Numbered from the stretch's first letter, positions 11,197-20,953 are shown. The stretch is DNA of 64,000 bases from Closterium sp. NIES-65 (GCA_948144175.1 CANXME010000520.1:1116001-1180000), one strand, 5' to 3'. Notes: a model not told the origin generated them from the letters alone. A program made the numbers and translations.

Positions 11197-12225
11197 TGCG
11201 GAGATAACTCTATCAACGAGAGCTAAACTACGGCGTAGGCACGGGGTAGGAGGGATCTCTGCATTCGCTCCTTAGTCGTTCTCTAGCACTTGTGCGTTCA
11301 TAGGTCAAAAGTGCAAGAGTTTCTATAGCATGAGTTGAGAACAATAGTACAGAATTATAGCAACAACATTGGCATGTAAGACAACATCAGACCTAGCAAA
11401 GCTGCTGGTTGACTTCCAGCGCAGCACGGTCGACCACGTGCCAGCACGACTTGGTCGACCGCGCTCCAGCAGAGCAAAGTCGCAGCTTGCCACGTTGCAA
11501 GTCGACGGTGTGCCAACGCTGCAGCAAGTCGGCTGCACAGCGTTGCACCCGCAGGACAACGGTGCACCTGCTTCGCAGGTGCGCGCAGCTGGTTGGTGCA
11601 CAACTCCTCGTCACGTGCACAGCGCAGACGCCCAGCTTGATTCCACGCTAGCGGTTGCGCCCATCAGCCACGTCAACCTCGGGATACCACCCTCGAGGTC
11701 GGCCTCGCAGAAACCACCCCGGCGACCTTCGCACACGTCGCCCGGGTATCCTACTCGACCGGGCAACCACACCTGATCAGCCAGCACCTCCTTCACGTGC
11801 CCGTCGACCACCCAGTTCGACGACCACCCCAAGTCGGTCTCACCAGGTCGACCTCTCCCCTGGTCGACCAGCTCCAGGTCGACCAGCACTCCTGTTGGCC
11901 GACCACCCAAGTCAGTTTCCCTAGGTCGGCGTCACCAAGTCGACGCCTCTGCTCCTCGACGCCTAGCTGCTCGGCGTCCTGAGTCTCCCTTGTCGAGGTC
12001 GACGTCGGCCCCTTTCTCTCAACCACCAGGTCAGGCCGACGTCCTGGTCGACCACCCCAAAGTCGGCGCCCTGAAGTTGGTGCCAGTGCAGTGGTCCCCG
12101 CGCAGGTCGACCACCTCGTCAACCAACTCGCCCACTACTGCAGGTCGGCTGAATCCCCCATACACCCGACCACGAGGTCGGCTCCGCCCAAGCGAGGACG
12201 GGGCCTAACACAACTCCCGTTGACA
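11197..12225 (-). repeat. 5' LTR of element B (1029 bp)
   Basis: Direct repeat of 4861-5867 with scattered differences. On the minus strand its inner edge is followed by TGGTGCGGTGAGCGTGG, the primer site. The copies differ by about 22 bp in length and by many substitutions. Confidence 0.9.
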
Positions 12226-14573
12226 CAGATGACCATGAACAAGGCGTTTAGGCCACTTTTAGATAAATGCGTGATAGTTTACCTTGACGACATCCTCGTC
12301 TACAGTCGCGATAAGTAGCGGCACTTAACACTGGAAGCAGTATCTCAAATCTTAGTCAAGCACGGCCTGGTTCCAAGTGCGAGTTTTTTCAGGACAGACT
12401 AGAGTTTATGGGGGCACGTTATTATAGAGGCTGGGGTTGAGATTGACCCATAGAAGCTGGACACGATCAAAGCATGGCACCTCCCAACAAATATCACATA
12501 GCTGCAGAGTTTTTGGGGGTTTGTTAATTATGTCCGTCGGTTAACAAACCCACTTACGACATGGCGCGGTTAACAGCCCCACTTACGAATCTTTTGCGGA
12601 AGGGGGTCGTTTTTACGTGGGGGGAGAAAGAGCATGCTGCCTTCTCTGCCCTGAAAAATATTCTTTGTTCACCGCCAGTACTGTGCATCGCCGACCCCCA
12701 CCGCCCGTTCGAAGTAGTAACAGACGCAAGCAACATCGCCGTCGGAACAGTACTGCTATAGGACTTTGGCATTGGCCTACAGCCCATTGCATACAAGTCA
12801 CGAAAACTGCATCCGCCCGAAAAGAATTACCCGATACACGATCGCGAAATGCTCGCGATCGTGCACGCATTCAAAGTGTGGCGCTGCTACTTGACCGGCG
12901 CAGACGTGACAGTACGGACAGACCATAAATCACTACAGTACCTCTGTGCACAGCCCGACCTCAACCCACGATAGATTCCCTGGCTCGATTTCCTCGAGTC
13001 AAACTTCCACTACACGGTCACCTACAAAAAAAGGGGCATCGAACATCGCCGACGCACTGACCCGCCCCACTGCCCAGCTCCATGCAATACTACTTGCCCA
13101 GACCAGCCCACTACTGACAGGACTATTTACCCACAGATACCAAACATGTCCATTCTTCACAGAAGGAAATTCGCAGCAGTTCGCACAGCAAAAAGAGTTT
13201 ATTACGTAAAATCAGGCACCGACCGCATCTGGGTACCGGGGTACACGCTACTACGGGAATTACTGCTACAGGAGGCACACGACGGAGTCACCTCATGGCA
13301 TTTCGGAGTAGAAAAAATGCGGCAGCAGCTGCAGCGGTATTATTATTGGCCCGAAATGTTGACCGACGTGCAGCGACACGTACCATCGTGTCCCACTTGT
13401 CAGCTCATGATGTCATCATGGAAGCAGCCGGCAGGACAGTTGCAGCCGATTCTACCCCCAGAGCGTGCTTGGTAGCAGGTGACAATGGACTTCGTCACGG
13501 GGTTACCGGCCAGAGCGAGTGGGAACGGCGCGATCCTATTCGTCATCGATCGGCTGACGAAAATGGCACATTTCGCAGCCTGCAAGAAATCGATCACAGC
13601 TGAAGAAACAGCCCGCCTCCTCATCTCCACCGTCGTTCGATTGCATGGGATACCAGCAGCGATCATCAGCGACCGCGACACGAAATTCACCAGCAAATTC
13701 TGGCGGAACCTGTGGCAGCAGTTCGGCACGCGACTACAGCTTAGTTCTTCGTACCACCCCGAGACCGACGGACAGACAGAAAGGACAAACCAGACCATGG
13801 AGCAACTCATCCGAGCCACGTGCGACGACCCGATCATCTGGGAACAGCAGCTGCCACTCATCGAGTTCGCATACAACAACTCGCCATCCGCCACGACCCA
13901 ACAGTCACTGTTTTACCTGAACTACGGACAAGGCCCCACAGTACCCATGACCCCAAATCCTGACAACCCGGTGCCACGCGCACAACAGTTCGCCGAAATT
14001 TTACAAGCAGCACAGACCCGAGTAGCAAACGCAATAAAAAAATCAAACATCATCGCTAAATGCAACGCCGACCGCGACCGCCGACCTGTCACTTACCAGC
14101 CCGACGACCTAGTTTTACTCGACACCCAGAACCTCTGCCTGCCCATCACCCCAAAACTTCGCTGTCGATATTGCGGGCCATTTCGCATAAGCTACATGAT
14201 CACACCCGTCACCGCCCACCTCCTCCTCCCTGCTGTCTGGTACATCAGCCCGTCCTTCCATGTCAGCCTGCATCGCCCTTACGTACCATCCACCAGCAAA
14301 CTGCCTCGCAACCGCCCAGCCAGCATGACACGACCGCCTACCGAGCCAATCATCACGCCCGAGAAGATTCTGAGCCACCGATTTCGTGACCCACGGGGAG
14401 CTCGAATGATAGAGTTCCTGATCCGCTGGAGAGACCGTGCGCCCACCGAAGACAGCTGGGTTCCCCAGGACAGAATTGAAAACCACCCCGTTTTCACCGA
14501 GAATCTGCGCGGCGGAAATTTTCGGGACGTACACGCGCTTTCGTAAGGAGGGCCTCCTTAGGGGAGGGGGTAG
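12226..14573 (+). mobile_element. Ty3/gypsy F, C-terminal RT, RNase H, integrase and chromodomain
   Basis: Continues F after B. RT catalytic segment [15 protein letters not shown] (about 12270-12315), RT-thumb and RNase H segments (MARLTAPLTNLLRKG; PYPIHDREMLAIVHAFK-like), zinc-binding HHCC region (about 13255-13420), then one long open frame (13479-14546) with integrase core MDFVTGLPARASGNGAI, DRDTKFTSKFWR and SSYHPETDGQTERTNQTMEQ. The C-terminus (EKILSHRFRDPRGA, IEFLIRWRDRAPTEDSW) is a chromodomain, which places F among chromoviruses. Integrase is the best preserved part; the rest is broken. Confidence 0.88.
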
Positions 14574-14678
14574 TGTAAGGAAAATTCCTTTTCCTTACTT
14601 CGCGTCCCTGCTCAGCGCGTACACCACTGTTTCCGCCAACAGCACTAACAGTAATCCATTAGCACTCGCGACACTCAC

Positions 14679-15510
14679 TGTCAGATTACTATAGCTGATG
14701 CATGTTTGTAGGCTATAGTGGGGTAGCACATATGGGGTACAGCTTTCTAGGGTTGTATTTGTACCCAACCCTGACTTAGTCATTTCATTCCTGTTTGCTT
14801 ATTATCACATGGTATAGAGCGGGTCCTTCTAAGGACCGTTTTTTTTGGGCCCACCGAAGCGCCCCCCGAGGCGCGATTTTTTTTTAGCGACCCCTCGGGT
14901 CGCCATTTCCCCTGCGGCCCCGCCGCCTTCACTGACGCGGCCCCGCCGCCGGCCCTTACGCGGCCCCGTCGCCGGCTTTCACGCGGCCCCGCCGCCGGCT
15001 CTGTCGCGGCCCCGCCCCGGCCTTTACGCGGCCCCGCCGCCTGCTCTCACGCGGCCCCGCCCCGGCTCCTTCGCGACCCCGCCGCCTGCTCTCGCGCGGC
15101 CCCGCCCCGGCTTCTACGCGGCCCCGCCCCGACTTTCACGCGGCCCCGCCGACGGCTTTGTCGCGGCCCCGCCCAGGCCCTTACTCGGCCCCGCCGCCTG
15201 CTCTCACGCGGCCCCGCCCCGGCTCCTTCGCGGCCCCGCCGCCTGCTCTCGCGCGGCCCCGCCCCGGCTTCTACGCGGCCCCGCCCCGGCTTTCACGCGG
15301 CCCCGCTGACGGCTCTGTCGCGGCCCCGCCCAGGCCCTTACGCGGCCCCGCCGCCTGCCTCCGTCGCGGCCCCGCCCCATCCCGGCCCAGCCGCCCCTTC
15401 GCGGCCCGGTCGCCTCCTGACGGCCCCGCCGTCCCTTCGTGACGGCCCCGCCGTCCCTTCCTGACGGCCCCGCCGTCCCCTCCTGACGGCTCCTGCCGTC
15501 CCCTCGGCAC
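14679..15510 (+). mobile_element. Copia fragment K: LTR, primer site and GC leader only
   Basis: A 131-bp short-lineage LTR (TGTCAGATTACTATAG ... ATTATCACA, 14679-14809) is followed by primer site TGGTATAGAGC, a perfect stem GGTCCT/AGGACC, GGGCCCACC and a GC-rich leader of about 600 bp. No Gag, Pol or second LTR follows. The right edge is where the CGGCCCCGCC repeats stop, and I found no convincing target duplication. A remnant inside the gypsy LTR. Confidence 0.7.
14925..15500 (+). repeat. GC-rich minisatellite leader of K
   Basis: Tandem units of GCGGCCCCGCC joined to variable tails (GGCTTTCAC, GGCTCTGTC, TGCTCTCAC, GGCTCCTTC). Some higher-order units of about 130 bp recur (compare 15045-15180 with 15190-15325). 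Open frames on both strands are low-complexity. Confidence 0.7.
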
Positions 15511-15699
15511 TGTTCCCGCCACTCTTCACGACGCGACCCAACCTCACGGTTCGGTTGGTAACCCGCTCTCCGAACCTCCGCCTCGACATTTCCCAACCTC
15601 GGTGCTAGTCTCGTCGCGCACCCCATTTTCCACACATTACCGTTACCACTATAGTTTCGCTATATATCATTCGCTCATGCCTTCGCTCATTGTACTCTT

Positions 15700-16090
15700 G
15701 TGTTACGGGTGCAATGAATCGAGGTAGCGAGGATTGCACTAAGTCTCGAACAAGTACAAAAGGTGAGCGGGGGCATGAGCAAACATTTATACGCGAAACA
15801 TGCAAACGGTAACGCGGTGCGTGCGAGCTAGCTAGTGCTAGGCTGGCATCGAGGCTCGGGCTAGTCCCAAAGTGTAGGCCGACACGGCCGGGCCAGCGGT
15901 GCATGGTTTGGTGAAACAGTGCGCGCGAAGTCGGCGAAGCCCCTTCAGTGGTAACGGGCGAACAACGGCTTCTGCTGTACGCGATGTTGCAGGATGTGCT
16001 AAGGAATGTCGAGGAAATTCCTTACATCTTGCTTCGATAGCGCAATCCTCGTTTGCTCACTCAATTGCACTTGTAACAAGTTCACTCACT
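15700..16090. repeat. Imperfect inverted repeat inside the gypsy LTR
   Basis: The segment around 15702-15757 (GTGCAATGAATCGAGG, CGAGGATTGCAC) recurs in inverted, diverged form around 16030-16090 (GCGCAATCCTCG, CAATTGCACTTG). Arms are about 55 bp with roughly 270 bp between. It could be LTR structure or a small foldback insertion. No gene is seen in 15510-16361. Confidence 0.4.
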
Positions 16091-16361
16091 CTGTTATGAG
16101 TTGTATGAAAGAAGAATGCGCAGTAGTCAATAACGCGGAAGTGATTACAACTACTGAGCAAACAATGAGGCCTAGGCATAATATAGCAAAGCTAGCTAGG
16201 CCGAGGTCGCGGAGTCGCACGAAGGTTGGGTGCAGGTTTGGGGTTGAAAACCCCGAAGGCGACGCGAAGGACGTTCGGAAGGCGAGGTGAGCGGACCGAG
16301 CCTGAACTGGACTTGTACGCGTACAGAGTGCCTCAGTAAGGAATTAGGAAAATTCCTTACA

Positions 16362-16633
16362 CACTCGTACTCGCATTGAGCACACCACGAATCGCACGCT
16401 CAAGCCCGATTGGTCAGCGCTAGAAATCTTACCTCCTCAGATCCAGCCTTCCCAGATTTTGCACCCACTCTTTCCACCACAAACCCAAATTCCCGCCAAA
16501 GCCAGATAATCACTTTGCCTACCCTTCTGCATATTCAGCACAGACATCAAGACACGCGATGGAGAACGTTCATTCGTAGTAGAAGGCGCGATCTTTTCGT
16601 AACATCCGAAGAGCATTTGCCAATACTCCAGCT
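16362..16633 (+). promoter_or_regulatory. Upstream region of the sterol isomerase gene
   Basis: Only 272 bp separate the presumed gypsy LTR end from the isomerase start codon. GATTGGTCAG at 16409-16418 is an inverted CCAAT box. No clear TATA box is seen. The 5' UTR and core promoter must lie here unless the LTR itself supplies promoter sequence. Confidence 0.4.
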
Positions 16634-19229
16634 ATGGCGTCAGCCGTGGTAGACCATCCGTACTATCCGCGCGACATCGTCGTTCCTAATTACTCTCCTT
16701 CGGGATGGTCGGTCGAAGCGCTTTTCGGCGTCTTCGGAGCGGCCGTTGTTCTCGTGATCGTCGTCTCGTGGCTATTCACCCGTAGGTTCCCTGTTACACG
16801 GTTACCTTTAGGACCAGGTTTTATTTGAGATCCACAATAACCCTTGGTCTACTTACCCGTATGCCCGTACGCCCGTAACCCTTACCCGTATGCCCAGTTT
16901 CAGTCTGAGAGCCAACCCGTAGGTCCACTGGTTCTGGTGTTAGGCAAGCTAACGCGGCATTGCGATCTATTGCGCGAAGGCAATGCACACGATGCGACAA
17001 CCTGCGATCTGTGCGATTCATCGTAACATTCCTGCGATTTGTAACATCCATTTGATTCATGACTCGTGCAGCTCATGCGATTCATACGACTGATTATGCG
17101 AATCAACGGCTGATCATGCGATCTTATAATTGAGCGTGCGAATCATGCAACGGATTATGCGATCATGCAGACTGATCATGCGACTGATCTTGCGATCTTA
17201 CGACCGAGCATGCGAATCGTGTGACTGATCACATTCCTGACGACTCTCGTCACCGCCATTGCAGATCCTTCCTCCATCAGTACTCTTCCCTTCCCCACGA
17301 TTCTCTGTTCCCTCCATCCCACTGTTTCCAACAATATCATCCACCCACCCATCAGGATCCTGTCGCCACATGTCGGCTCTAGATAGGGCCATCTTCTGCT
17401 GGTGGGCAGTGACGGGGGCGATTCACGTGGTGCTGGAAGGCACGTTCGTTGCGTTCCCGGACCTCATGAGCAGCACCAGCAACGCCTTTCTATTAGACGC
17501 ATGTACGTACCATCTGCTTGCGTGTGTGTGTGTGTTGGGGGGGGGGGGGGGGGGGGGGGGGTTTGATTGCTCTTGCGGTAAGGACTTGCATTGGGGTGAC
17601 GCTGGTGCTTGCGTTGGCGCAGTGTTGGGGCGGGGAGCGCAGTCCAAGTGGTGGTAAGAGGCATATTCGTTGCGGTCCCAAACCTCCTGACCGTGCCTTT
17701 CCTTACCTTGTCACCTGCCGCCCTGATCTCGCACCATTCCTCGCGGGGAAGGAGTACAGCAAGGCCGAATAGCGCTATGCCACTCGCTATGCCTGTATGC
17801 ACTCTTGGTACCTCTCCTTACCTTGTCACCTGCCCCCCTTTTCCCCGCCTCCTGTCACCTCTCACCTGCCACCCCTCTTCCCTTCGCAGGGAAGGAGTAC
17901 AGCAAGGCTAATTCTCGCTATAGCACACGAGATGGATGCGTGTTTTTTCATTGTTCCCCGCTATTCTTCTGCCACTCTTGCCCTGCCCTACCCTGTCACT
18001 TGCCCTGCGCTCGCCTCACCCTCACATGGAAGTAGTACAGCAAAGGCGATTCACGCTATGCCAGCCGAAACGCAATGTCACCTGCTCCGCTCTCGCACCA
18101 CCCCTTGCAGGGAAGGAGTACAGCAAGGCTGATTCGCGCTACGCCACACGAGACGGCTGTGTGCTCTCTGTTGAGGCAGTCACTGCGTTCATTGAAGGGC
18201 CTGCTTGCTTCCTCATCCTGTGAGTGACCCTTGAGCTGTCAACCTTTTGCTGAATGGCCTCTGCTAAAGGCTTTTGCTGCCTGTTTTCTGGCACCACAAT
18301 CCGCACCACGCAAGATGGATGTGTGCTCTCCGTTGAGTCGGTCACTGCTTTCGTCGAAGGGCCCGCTGCTGTGAGCCTTATCCAGTAAGACGTTCGATTA
18401 CCCGTCCACTTCCCCGCATACCTCCTCCCTTCCTTCCTCATTCCCTCTTACCTTTCCTCCTCCCTTCCGTCCTCCGTCTTCGGAATCCCGTCCCTCCTCC
18501 CGTCTGTCCTCCGTCTTCGGAATCCCGTCCCTCCTCCCTTCCCCCCTCCCGTCCCTCCTCTCGTACCACCCTTCCTATCATCCCCCACTTTCCCTCTTCT
18601 GTCTCCTGCCCTCATGCCACGGAGGGTACACTCCTCATCACAAAGGTTACACAAGCATGGCACGGAACAGAAGCATGGCGGAAGAATTTTCTTAAGTAAT
18701 TTGCTGATCCCCCATTCCCCCAAACCCACCGTTCCCTCACAGGTATGCCATAGCAGCCCGAAACCCCTTCTCTCCGCTCCTCCAGTTCGCCGTCTACCTC
18801 GGCCAGCTGTACGGCATCGTCATCTGCTTCGCGACAAGCCCTCCGTTCTCATTCTCTGCACCCAAACCCACCCAAACCCACCCCAACCCAACCTCACCCC
18901 ACAGATATGGTCTGGCGTCGCGGCGCCCCTTCTCCCCGCTCCTCCAGTTCGCCGTCTCCCTCGGCCAGCTGTACGGCGACGTCATCTACTTTGCGACAAG
19001 CTTCCTGGAAGATTCCAAGCACTGCCATCCGGACCCGATCTACTTCTGGGGGTACTTTATAGCGATGAACGCCGTGTGGATTGTGGTCCCCTTTGCCATC
19101 CTCTGCCGCTGCTGGGGGCAGATCACGGCAGCCATGGCAGCTGCGTATGCAGCTGGGGGGAGTGGTGTCGGTGGTGGTAGTGGGGGGATGAATGGGGCAG
19201 TGAAGAGCAGACGGACAAAGAGGGAATGA
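16634..19229 (+). CDS. HYD1: Sterol delta8-delta7 isomerase (EBP/HYDRA1 type), 4 exons
   Basis: 3-beta-hydroxysteroid delta8-delta7 isomerase, an ER membrane enzyme of sterol synthesis. A consistent model is exons 16634-16781, 17356-17502, 18111-18219 and 18905-19229, giving 242 residues (Arabidopsis HYD1, from memory, about 223). All introns are GT-AG and phases match: the exon 2/3 junction makes the W of WKEYSK. Exon 1 (DHPYYPRDIVVPNYSP plus TM1) matches the plant N-terminus. Exon 2 carries AVTGAIHVVLEGTF, with the catalytic His and Glu of HxxxE. Exon 3 carries CVLSVEAVTAFIEGPA with the second catalytic Glu. Exon 4 carries LLQFAVSLGQLYGDVIYF and the active-site MNAVWIVVPF. The C-terminus is basic (KSRRTKRE). 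Extra exon copies lie in introns 2 and 3. Family identity is confident; the exact splice choice is inferred. Confidence 0.9.
16965..17232. repeat. Degenerate short tandem repeat in intron 1
   Basis: Irregular repetition of TGATCATGCGA, GCGAATCATGC and GCGATCTTA with a 12-20 bp period fills the second half of intron 1. No coding potential is seen. Confidence 0.55.
17537..17561 (+). repeat. Homopolymer run of 25 G in intron 2
   Basis: An uninterrupted G tract after a short TG repeat, 35 bp after the exon 2 donor. The true length may differ because such runs are prone to assembly error. Confidence 0.8.
17617..17691 (+). pseudogene. Degenerate second copy of isomerase exon 2
   Basis: Aligns with 17407-17469 of exon 2: AGTGGTGGTAAGAGGCATAT against CGTGGTGCTGGAAGGCACGT, then TTCGTTGCG in both. 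Its reading is VQVVVRGIFVAVPNLL against IHVVLEGTFVAFPDLM, so the catalytic His and Glu are replaced by Gln and Arg. Host gene duplicate, non-functional as read. Confidence 0.75.
17746..17800 (+). pseudogene. Exon-3-like copy 3A
   Basis: Begins GGAAGGAGTACAGCAAGGCC and reads KEYSKAE, stop, RYATRYAC. The splice acceptor has GG in place of AG and there is an in-frame TAG. It lacks the second half of exon 3 with the catalytic Glu. Flanking pyrimidine-rich sequence (TACCTTGTCACCTGCC) is also duplicated. Confidence 0.75.
17890..17944 (+). pseudogene. Exon-3-like copy 3B
   Basis: Has a good acceptor (CTTCGCAG) and reads KEYSKANSRYSTRDGCV, then leaves homology before the LSVE catalytic segment. First half of the exon only. 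Confidence 0.75.
18027..18080 (+). pseudogene. Exon-3-like copy 3C
   Basis: Reads WK, stop, YSKGDSRYASRNA. It has no AG acceptor and ends before the catalytic segment. Confidence 0.7.
18111..18219 (+). other. HYD1: Isomerase exon 3 (copy 3D), the complete copy
   Basis: Acceptor CCCTTGCAG, full-length homology KEYSKADSRYATRDGCVLSV through GPACFLIL, donor GTGAGT. It is the only copy with an acceptor, the WKEYSK start and the catalytic Glu, so it is taken as the constitutive exon. Confidence 0.85.
18301..18384 (+). other. Exon-3-like copy 3E, second half with catalytic Glu
   Basis: Reads TTQDGCVLSVESVTAFVEGP and ends at donor GTAAGA in the same phase as 3D. The KEYSK half is missing. CGCAAG at 18309-18314 could act as acceptor and would join exon 2 in frame (18315-18384). 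It may be a cryptic alternative exon or a relic. Confidence 0.6.
18743..18840 (+). other. First copy of isomerase exon 4 start (4a)
   Basis: After acceptor CCCTCACAG it reads YAIAARNPFSPLLQFAVYLG then QLYGIVICFATS, homologous to 18905-19000 (YGLASRRPFSPLLQFAVSLG). The 162 bp from 18744 to 18905 stay open and in frame with the second copy, so use of this acceptor would add 54 residues with a second membrane segment. Confidence 0.7.
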
Positions 19230-19329
19230 ACCCCGTATTGTTGGACTACTTTAATCTATGGTGTGCTGGCATCAGGGTACTGAAATTTTTACCCTAAGGG
19301 TCAGGGTACGGGGGGCCTGGTACCCTGAT
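19230..19329. other. Gap between convergent host genes, with a hairpin
   Basis: About 100 bp between the isomerase stop and the last recognisable coding of the minus-strand host gene. It holds a 55-bp imperfect foldback, CAGGGTACTG ... GGTACCCTG (about 19275-19330). No polyadenylation signal is evident. Confidence 0.4.
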
Positions 19330-19470
19330 TTGCAAGAGTGGACCTAAACCTATTTTGGGCCCTGTCCCCGAGCCCTGCACTTCAAACTGCTCGAATTGCC
19401 GCCCTCCCAGCATCTCCATGAGAGCGTTGTAGTGGTCCAGCTTGATGAATGGCGCTGGCGCTGCCTGCCT
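19330..19470 (-). pseudogene. 3' coding fragment of PLOD-like host gene, cut by element G
   Basis: Minus-strand frame reads APAPFIKLDHYNALMEMLGG then RQFEQFEVQGSGTGP. It adjoins the G insertion. With one copy of the duplication TGCCT set aside, the frame runs straight on from the fragment at 33843-33945. IKLDHYNALMEML resembles the segment after the catalytic domain of PLOD-type glycosyltransferases, but the match is short. Confidence 0.45.
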
Positions 19471-19922
19471 TGGATAGAATAGGAGGTGCTTTTGTAGAGT
19501 TTGGTAGCGGAAGACTTGTAAGAACTCAGATCATAGTGAATGTAAATGACCAAGTTTATTAAAAGATAGAATACAAGGGATACAAATAGTCCTAGTCTAG
19601 CCATGTACTCTAAGGGGTACATTCCCTTATTATAACTGTTTTACAGACATTTCTACAGTGACTCTGACTGTTGCATTGCCTTTCTTGTTACCGAATCGCT
19701 GCATGTAACCTGTACGGTTACTCCTGTTGCCATTCCTTGATGGTAAGTCAAGCGTCGGTCCAGATGGTCAACAGTCGCGACAGTTGACTCTTGCGACTGT
19801 TGACCTTCCTGCCCTTGTTACGGGCTGATCCGATATTGCGGTAGTTGCTATTTCGACAGAGTCAGGTGCGATACTGCTGCACCTACGGGAATGCTAAGTA
19901 TAATTCCCTTTACACTCCAACA
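19471..19922 (-). repeat. 3' LTR of element G (452 bp)
   Basis: Plus-strand sequence begins TGGATAGAATAGGAGG and ends TTTACACTCCAACA. On the minus strand it is preceded by the polypurine tract AAGGGGAG. Confidence 0.9.
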
Positions 19923-19929
19923 CTCCCCT

Positions 19930-20953
19930 TCATTCCTGGAGGTGCGCCACGTGGCTTTTGCGAGTGACTCCGCACAGGTCCGAGCAGTACTGGAACTTCT
20001 GATGTGGCAGTTTCTTCGTGAGGAAATCAGCTGCCATTTCGCCAGTTGGACAGTAGATGAGTTGGACCTTCCCTTTGTCGATTTCGTCCTTCACGAAGAA
20101 GTAACGCAGGGCGATGTGTTTCGTGCGGTTGACGAAGCCTGGCTTGTTGGCGATTTTGATTGGGCTCTGGTTGTCACAGAATAACTTAAAGAACCCGTTC
20201 ATCACCGTCTTCGTTTCCTGCAGGAGTTCCGTGAGGTAGAGTCCCTCGCGAACTGCTGCGCTTGCTGCGATGAATTCTGCTTCTGCTGACGAGAGGGCGA
20301 TGAGCTCTTGTTTGTTGGAGTTCCAAGAGATGGTGCCTGCAGGCTCAAGTTTGAAAATGAAGCCTGTGCGGGACCTCCTGTTGTCTGCGTCCCCAGCGTG
20401 CTCAGCATCCACATAGCCAGTGAGTTGTAGTGGAGCTGTTAGGTTAGCCTTGTAGGTGAGGCCGACATCGGGCGTAGAGATGAAGTACTGTAAGGCGCGG
20501 CGCAGGTCCGCTAGGTTCTCCCCTTCAGGTCGGCGCAGGTACTGGGCGAGCTGGCTGGCGATGTAGGATAAATCCGGGCGGCATGTGACGGCGACGAACA
20601 GTAGGCATCCGAGTTGCTGCTGATAGAGTGATCGGCTGGTGAGAGCGGAGTGGTGTCGGGCTCGTGGTTAGGCGGAGGAATGCGGAATGGGGTAGTGACG
20701 CCGACGGGAGCTATCCCGAATTTCTTAGCAAGGGTCTCGGCGTACTTTGCGGCGGAGAGATGAATGGTGTCCGCGGTCTGAGTGATGTTGAGGCCGAGGA
20801 ATTGAGTGACCTCGTGGTCGATCGTGACCTCCAGCTTTTCCTGAATTTCGCGTTCGAAGCGATCGAGCAGGTCGTTGTCGTCGCAGGTGTAGAGAAGATC
20901 GTCGACGTAGGCGACGAGCAGGATGAAGTGACCGCGGGATTCGAGGCGGTACA
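19930..20953 (-). pseudogene. C-terminal RT and RNase H region of element G
   Basis: RT segment LLVAYVDDLLYTCDDNDLLD (20840-20925) with the YVDD catalytic box; RNase H segments TGFIFKLEPAGTISWNSNKQ, SSAEAEFIAASAAVREGLYL, RTKHIALRYFFVKDEIDKGK and a C-terminal ADFLTKKLPHQKF. Good copia conservation. Confidence 0.85.

Larger units (their letters stand above)
4861..12225 (-). mobile_element. Ty1/copia element B, long-LTR lineage, nested in F
   Basis: Complete insertion with LTRs at 4861-5867 and 11197-12225 and the exact 5-bp duplication CAGAT at 4856-4860 and 12226-12230. Minus-strand order is LTR, primer site, Gag, protease, integrase, RT, RNase H, LTR. It interrupts the reverse transcriptase of F between the NAPAAFQ and YLDDILVYS segments. 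Same lineage as E: shared LTR ends, Gag and primer site. Broken in ten or more places, so one of the older insertions. Confidence 0.92.
14574..16361 (+). repeat. 3' LTR of gypsy F, interrupted by copia fragment K
   Basis: A purine tract (GGGGAGGGGGTAG) precedes TGTAAGGAAAATTCC at 14574. A plausible end is GGAAAATTCCTTACA at 16361, giving near-inverted termini. A similar ending at about 16024 is an alternative, so the right edge is uncertain. The other LTR is off-window. About 830 bp inside belongs to K. Confidence 0.55.

Noticed and set aside
14679-15510. Solo LTR of a copia element
   Set aside because: The LTR is followed by primer site and leader, so it is a truncated element and not a recombination product of two LTRs.
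17423-17647. Proline-rich minus-strand proteins
   Set aside because: They come from the G25 run and exon 2 region of the isomerase read backwards.
18614-19180. A 188-codon plus-strand protein overlapping isomerase exon 4
   Set aside because: Different frame from the conserved LLQFAVSLGQLYG coding; it has no family features.
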